This document shows, piece after piece, positions 62,199 through 64,000 of a stretch of 64,000 nucleotides of DNA. Each line of letters starts with the position of its first letter. The stretch's first letter is position 1. Source of the stretch: Chitinophaga pinensis DSM 2588. Its GTDB lineage: Bacteria; Bacteroidota; Bacteroidia; Chitinophagales; Chitinophagaceae. The position numbers and the translations under genes are program-made. The stretch covers positions 8,736,001 to 8,800,000 of the forward strand of contig NC_013132.1 of the NCBI RefSeq assembly GCF_000024005.1, written 5' to 3'. Under the pieces are notes generated by a model, which had not been told where the DNA came from, made no database searches, and worked only from the letters and a program-made list of their open reading frames with translations.

Positions 62199-62834
62199 TC
62201 ATGGTTGCCCCGTCTCAGTAGTCGTCCCTTCTTCCGGGGTGACCACATCAATCCTGTCAATCAACAGCCGGTCCCCCTGAATCACAAAATCGATCCTTAG
62301 GGTATACACAATCGTAACATCAATAGATGCCCCGTTTTCCGTCTCTGCATAATTGCTGAAAGTGGCCTGACTGAAATTGGAAATGTCCTCCTCATACTCC
62401 TGACTCAGCAGGATCAGGTCGGCGTCAAAACCATATGGCGTCTCCGTACGCACACTATCCTGGCGGATCTTACTGTCGCAGAGATGAAAGTATTCGTTTT
62501 TGTCGGCTACATAATCGTGGGTAAAAATCCCTGCCTCCGCAAGTATATGCAGGTAAGCAGCCGTACTGTCAAAATTAACCCTGTATAAACCTGTGTCCTC
62601 CACCCCGGAGTTATCTACAAGTTGTATATCAACCAGTCCGTCTACATGGCTCGTGTACCAGTCAAAAAATTCCCTGACCTTTCCTTCCAGTACCTCCTGG
62701 TTCAGTTGCGGACTGACAGTACCCTTAAAGTAAGCTTTGGCTGAAGGCGCCTCCTGATGACGGCAGCCCGTAAGATTGCATAAACTGATGATCAAAGTTG
62801 TGCATAGCAGGACAAGGCATAGTTGTCTATTCAT
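62199..62834 (-). CDS. Lipoprotein of unknown function
   Basis: A 211-residue protein with a signal peptide and lipobox NLTGC (Cys 24). The mature part begins with QEAPSAKAYFKG and has REFFDWYTSHVDGL, FDSTAAYLHILAEAGIFTHDYVADKNEYFHLCDSKI and a C-terminal strand-rich region ending RIDVVTPEEG. The pattern recalls DUF3828-like secreted proteins, but I do not claim that family. It follows the Crp/Fnr regulator gene by 27 nt and is probably co-transcribed. Confidence 0.7.
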   Translation of the reverse strand: MNRQLCLVLLCTTLIISLCNLTGCRHQEAPSAKAYFKGTVSPQLNQEVLEGKVREFFDWYTSHVDGLVDIQLVDNSGVEDTGLYRVNFDSTAAYLHILAEAGIFTHDYVADKNEYFHLCDSKIRQDSVRTETPYGFDADLILLSQEYEEDISNFSQATFSNYAETENGASIDVTIVYTLRIDFVIQGDRLLIDRIDVVTPEEGTTTETGQP

Positions 62835-62861
62835 GATAAGATATGAGATATGGTATATAGC

Positions 62862-63449
62862 TTATTTCCCGGAAAGGCGTTTCCGTATACGACTCAATGA
62901 TGGCCCCTGGATACCCAGGTATGAAGCAATATGATATAAAGGTACACTGTTAAATATGCCAGGATGCCGCTCCAGCATCTGCTGATAACGCTGTTCAGGC
63001 GTCTTGAACATCATATCCTCCGTATGGTCCATCACCTCATTAAACGCAAGTTCTGCTATAAATCTGCCAAAACGCTCCCACTGATGCGATTCCGAATATA
63101 ACCTGTTCAGGTCATCGATATGTATATACAGAATAGACGAATCTACTAAAGATTCTGTGTAATAATTACAAGGTGTCTGCGTCAGAAAACTCTTGTACGA
63201 CGCTACGAATTGCTTTTCACTGAAAAAAAGCAGGTTTTTCTCCTCGCCCGTCTCTATATTGACATGGTATGTTCTGAATACACCACTGATAATAAATCCC
63301 AGGTGCTTACATACGTTCTTATACTCATTGTAAAATTCTCCCTTCTTATATTCCCTCAGTTGCCAGTTAGGTAAAGACATAGCGAAGTCCTTTGCAGGCA
63401 TTCCCGCAAAGGCGCTAAGTGTCTTTTCCAGCAATTCCATTTCTGTCAT
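62862..63449 (-). CDS. Crp/Fnr-family transcriptional regulator
   Basis: A 195-residue regulator of the form common in Bacteroidota: a cyclic-nucleotide-binding-like beta-barrel (about 30-115, KKGEFYNEYKNVCKHLGFIISGVFRTYH and NLLFFSEKQFVASYKSFL), a dimer helix, and a short C-terminal helix-turn-helix (SVPLYHIASYLGIQGPSLSRIRKRL). The canonical cAMP-contact residues are not evident, so its signal is unknown. Its start overlaps the upstream stop (TAATG), and a lipoprotein gene follows. Confidence 0.92.
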   Translation of the reverse strand: MTEMELLEKTLSAFAGMPAKDFAMSLPNWQLREYKKGEFYNEYKNVCKHLGFIISGVFRTYHVNIETGEEKNLLFFSEKQFVASYKSFLTQTPCNYYTESLVDSSILYIHIDDLNRLYSESHQWERFGRFIAELAFNEVMDHTEDMMFKTPEQRYQQMLERHPGIFNSVPLYHIASYLGIQGPSLSRIRKRLSGK

Positions 63450-64000
63450 TATTCCGAATCCTTTTTCAAAGCCCCCGATACAGTTAATCCTATCCGGGAA
63501 AAGCTCTTTTCGTCTGTTATCTGAATCCTGTTTTCTTTAAACCATTTGATAAAATCATCCCATTGCTGCTTGTGATCACCTACCCACTCACTCAGCACAT
63601 TCTCATCTCCCTGACCCAGTACCCAGTAGTTATATGCCTCAAAATGACCGGCATCTTTTACCTTTTTCTGATAGTCAAACAAGACTACATTATAACTGGT
63701 GTCATATCCTGCTGCAATATACTGCTCCAGGAACTTTGTACGTATACGGTGCAGGGATGCAACATTGATCGCTTTTTCTCCCACAACCGCCAGGGCCAGC
63801 GTCTTCTCATAGACTGTATTTCCGTAGGAAAGTCCGCCGAAGGAAGACAATAGCTGCATCGCCAGGTCGGAATCCCCTTTCTTTTTCTTGGATGGGTCAT
63901 ACCGCAGCTCAATATTGTTGCTTGCAAAACTCACGGAAGCTGCCGTATCCGACTCGAATTTTATCTCACCTTTATACGTGTAGTATAACAATTTACTGAT
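63449..64000 (-). CDS. Unknown protein, 5' end outside window
   Basis: The frame is open to the right edge without a convincing start (TTG at 63991 only), so the gene is partial. The visible 183 residues are soluble, with DTSYNVVLFDYQKKVKDAGHFEAYNYWVLGQGDENVLSEWVGDHKQQWDDFIKWFKENRIQI. I do not recognise a family. It is translationally coupled to the Crp/Fnr gene by a TAATG overlap. Confidence 0.75.
   Translation of the reverse strand: MSKLLYYTYKGEIKFESDTAASVSFASNNIELRYDPSKKKKGDSDLAMQLLSSFGGLSYGNTVYEKTLALAVVGEKAINVASLHRIRTKFLEQYIAAGYDTSYNVVLFDYQKKVKDAGHFEAYNYWVLGQGDENVLSEWVGDHKQQWDDFIKWFKENRIQITDEKSFSRIGLTVSGALKKDSE

Noticed and set aside
1-64000. tRNA or rRNA genes, CRISPR arrays, insertion sequences, prophage
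   Set aside because: I looked for cloverleaf ends, regular direct repeats with unique spacers, transposase motifs and phage modules and found none; only short AT-rich heptad repeats are present.

Overview
The window reads as a chromosomal segment of a Bacteroidota bacterium, most likely the Chitinophagaceae/Chitinophaga group. The evidence is several exact matches to the Bacteroidota promoter (TTTG, 19-20 nt, TAnnTTTG), a C-terminal type IX secretion sorting domain, a minimal NuoG, an MraY with the long Bacteroidota-type insertion, many Bacteroidota-type lipoproteins and a Crp/Fnr regulator of the Bacteroidota form. No tRNA, rRNA, CRISPR array, insertion sequence or prophage was seen; most of the segment is housekeeping. 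Genus-level assignment is inference.

Layout. 1-10.5 kb: the right part of the division and cell-wall (dcw) cluster, mraY (cut by the window edge)-murD-ftsW-murG-murC-ftsQ-ftsA-ftsZ, closed by a strong terminator. 10.5-29.8 kb: single genes and short units: a DUF202 membrane protein, a solitary HsdR N-terminal-like protein, pirin, the potassium transporter kup, an OmpA-like barrel protein, a polyprenyl synthetase with recJ, a lipoprotein esterase, htpG, a 1087-residue secreted endonuclease/exonuclease/phosphatase protein, the rpsF-rpsR-rplI operon, two lipoproteins and a small exported protein.

29.8-37.4 kb: a run of minus-strand genes (ABC permease, GntP-type permease, RidA, a fold-type III PLP enzyme with an H-x-C metal site, M19 dipeptidase). 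I interpret the last four as a D-serine or D-amino acid catabolic unit: uptake, dipeptide cleavage, dehydration to 2-aminoacrylate, and RidA-assisted hydrolysis to pyruvate. Two period-7 AT-rich arrays in inverted orientation sit inside it. Divergent from it are a LacI regulator and a small-molecule kinase. 37.5-50.9 kb: a complete 14-gene complex I operon nuoA-N with an excellent promoter and a perfect-palindrome terminator. 51-54 kb: small membrane protein, PstS-like lipoprotein and a 571-residue TPR protein. 54.3-57 kb: low-molecular-weight tyrosine phosphatase, hisS, and a two-gene unit of unknown function. 57.2-61.8 kb: dsbD, a stand-alone DsbD-alpha paralogue, purQ and a DUF6427-like membrane protein. 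62-64 kb: lipoprotein, Crp/Fnr regulator and a partial unknown gene.

The most interesting signals are (i) the GntP-RidA-PLP enzyme-dipeptidase unit; (ii) heptad-periodic AT-rich intergenic repeats scattered through the window; (iii) a DsbD whose own alpha domain has lost both redox cysteines while an adjacent exported paralogue keeps them; (iv) an OmpA-like protein lacking the peptidoglycan-binding aspartate; and (v) several promoters placed so close to start codons that leaderless or nearly leaderless mRNAs are predicted. All functions are inferred from sequence reading alone.
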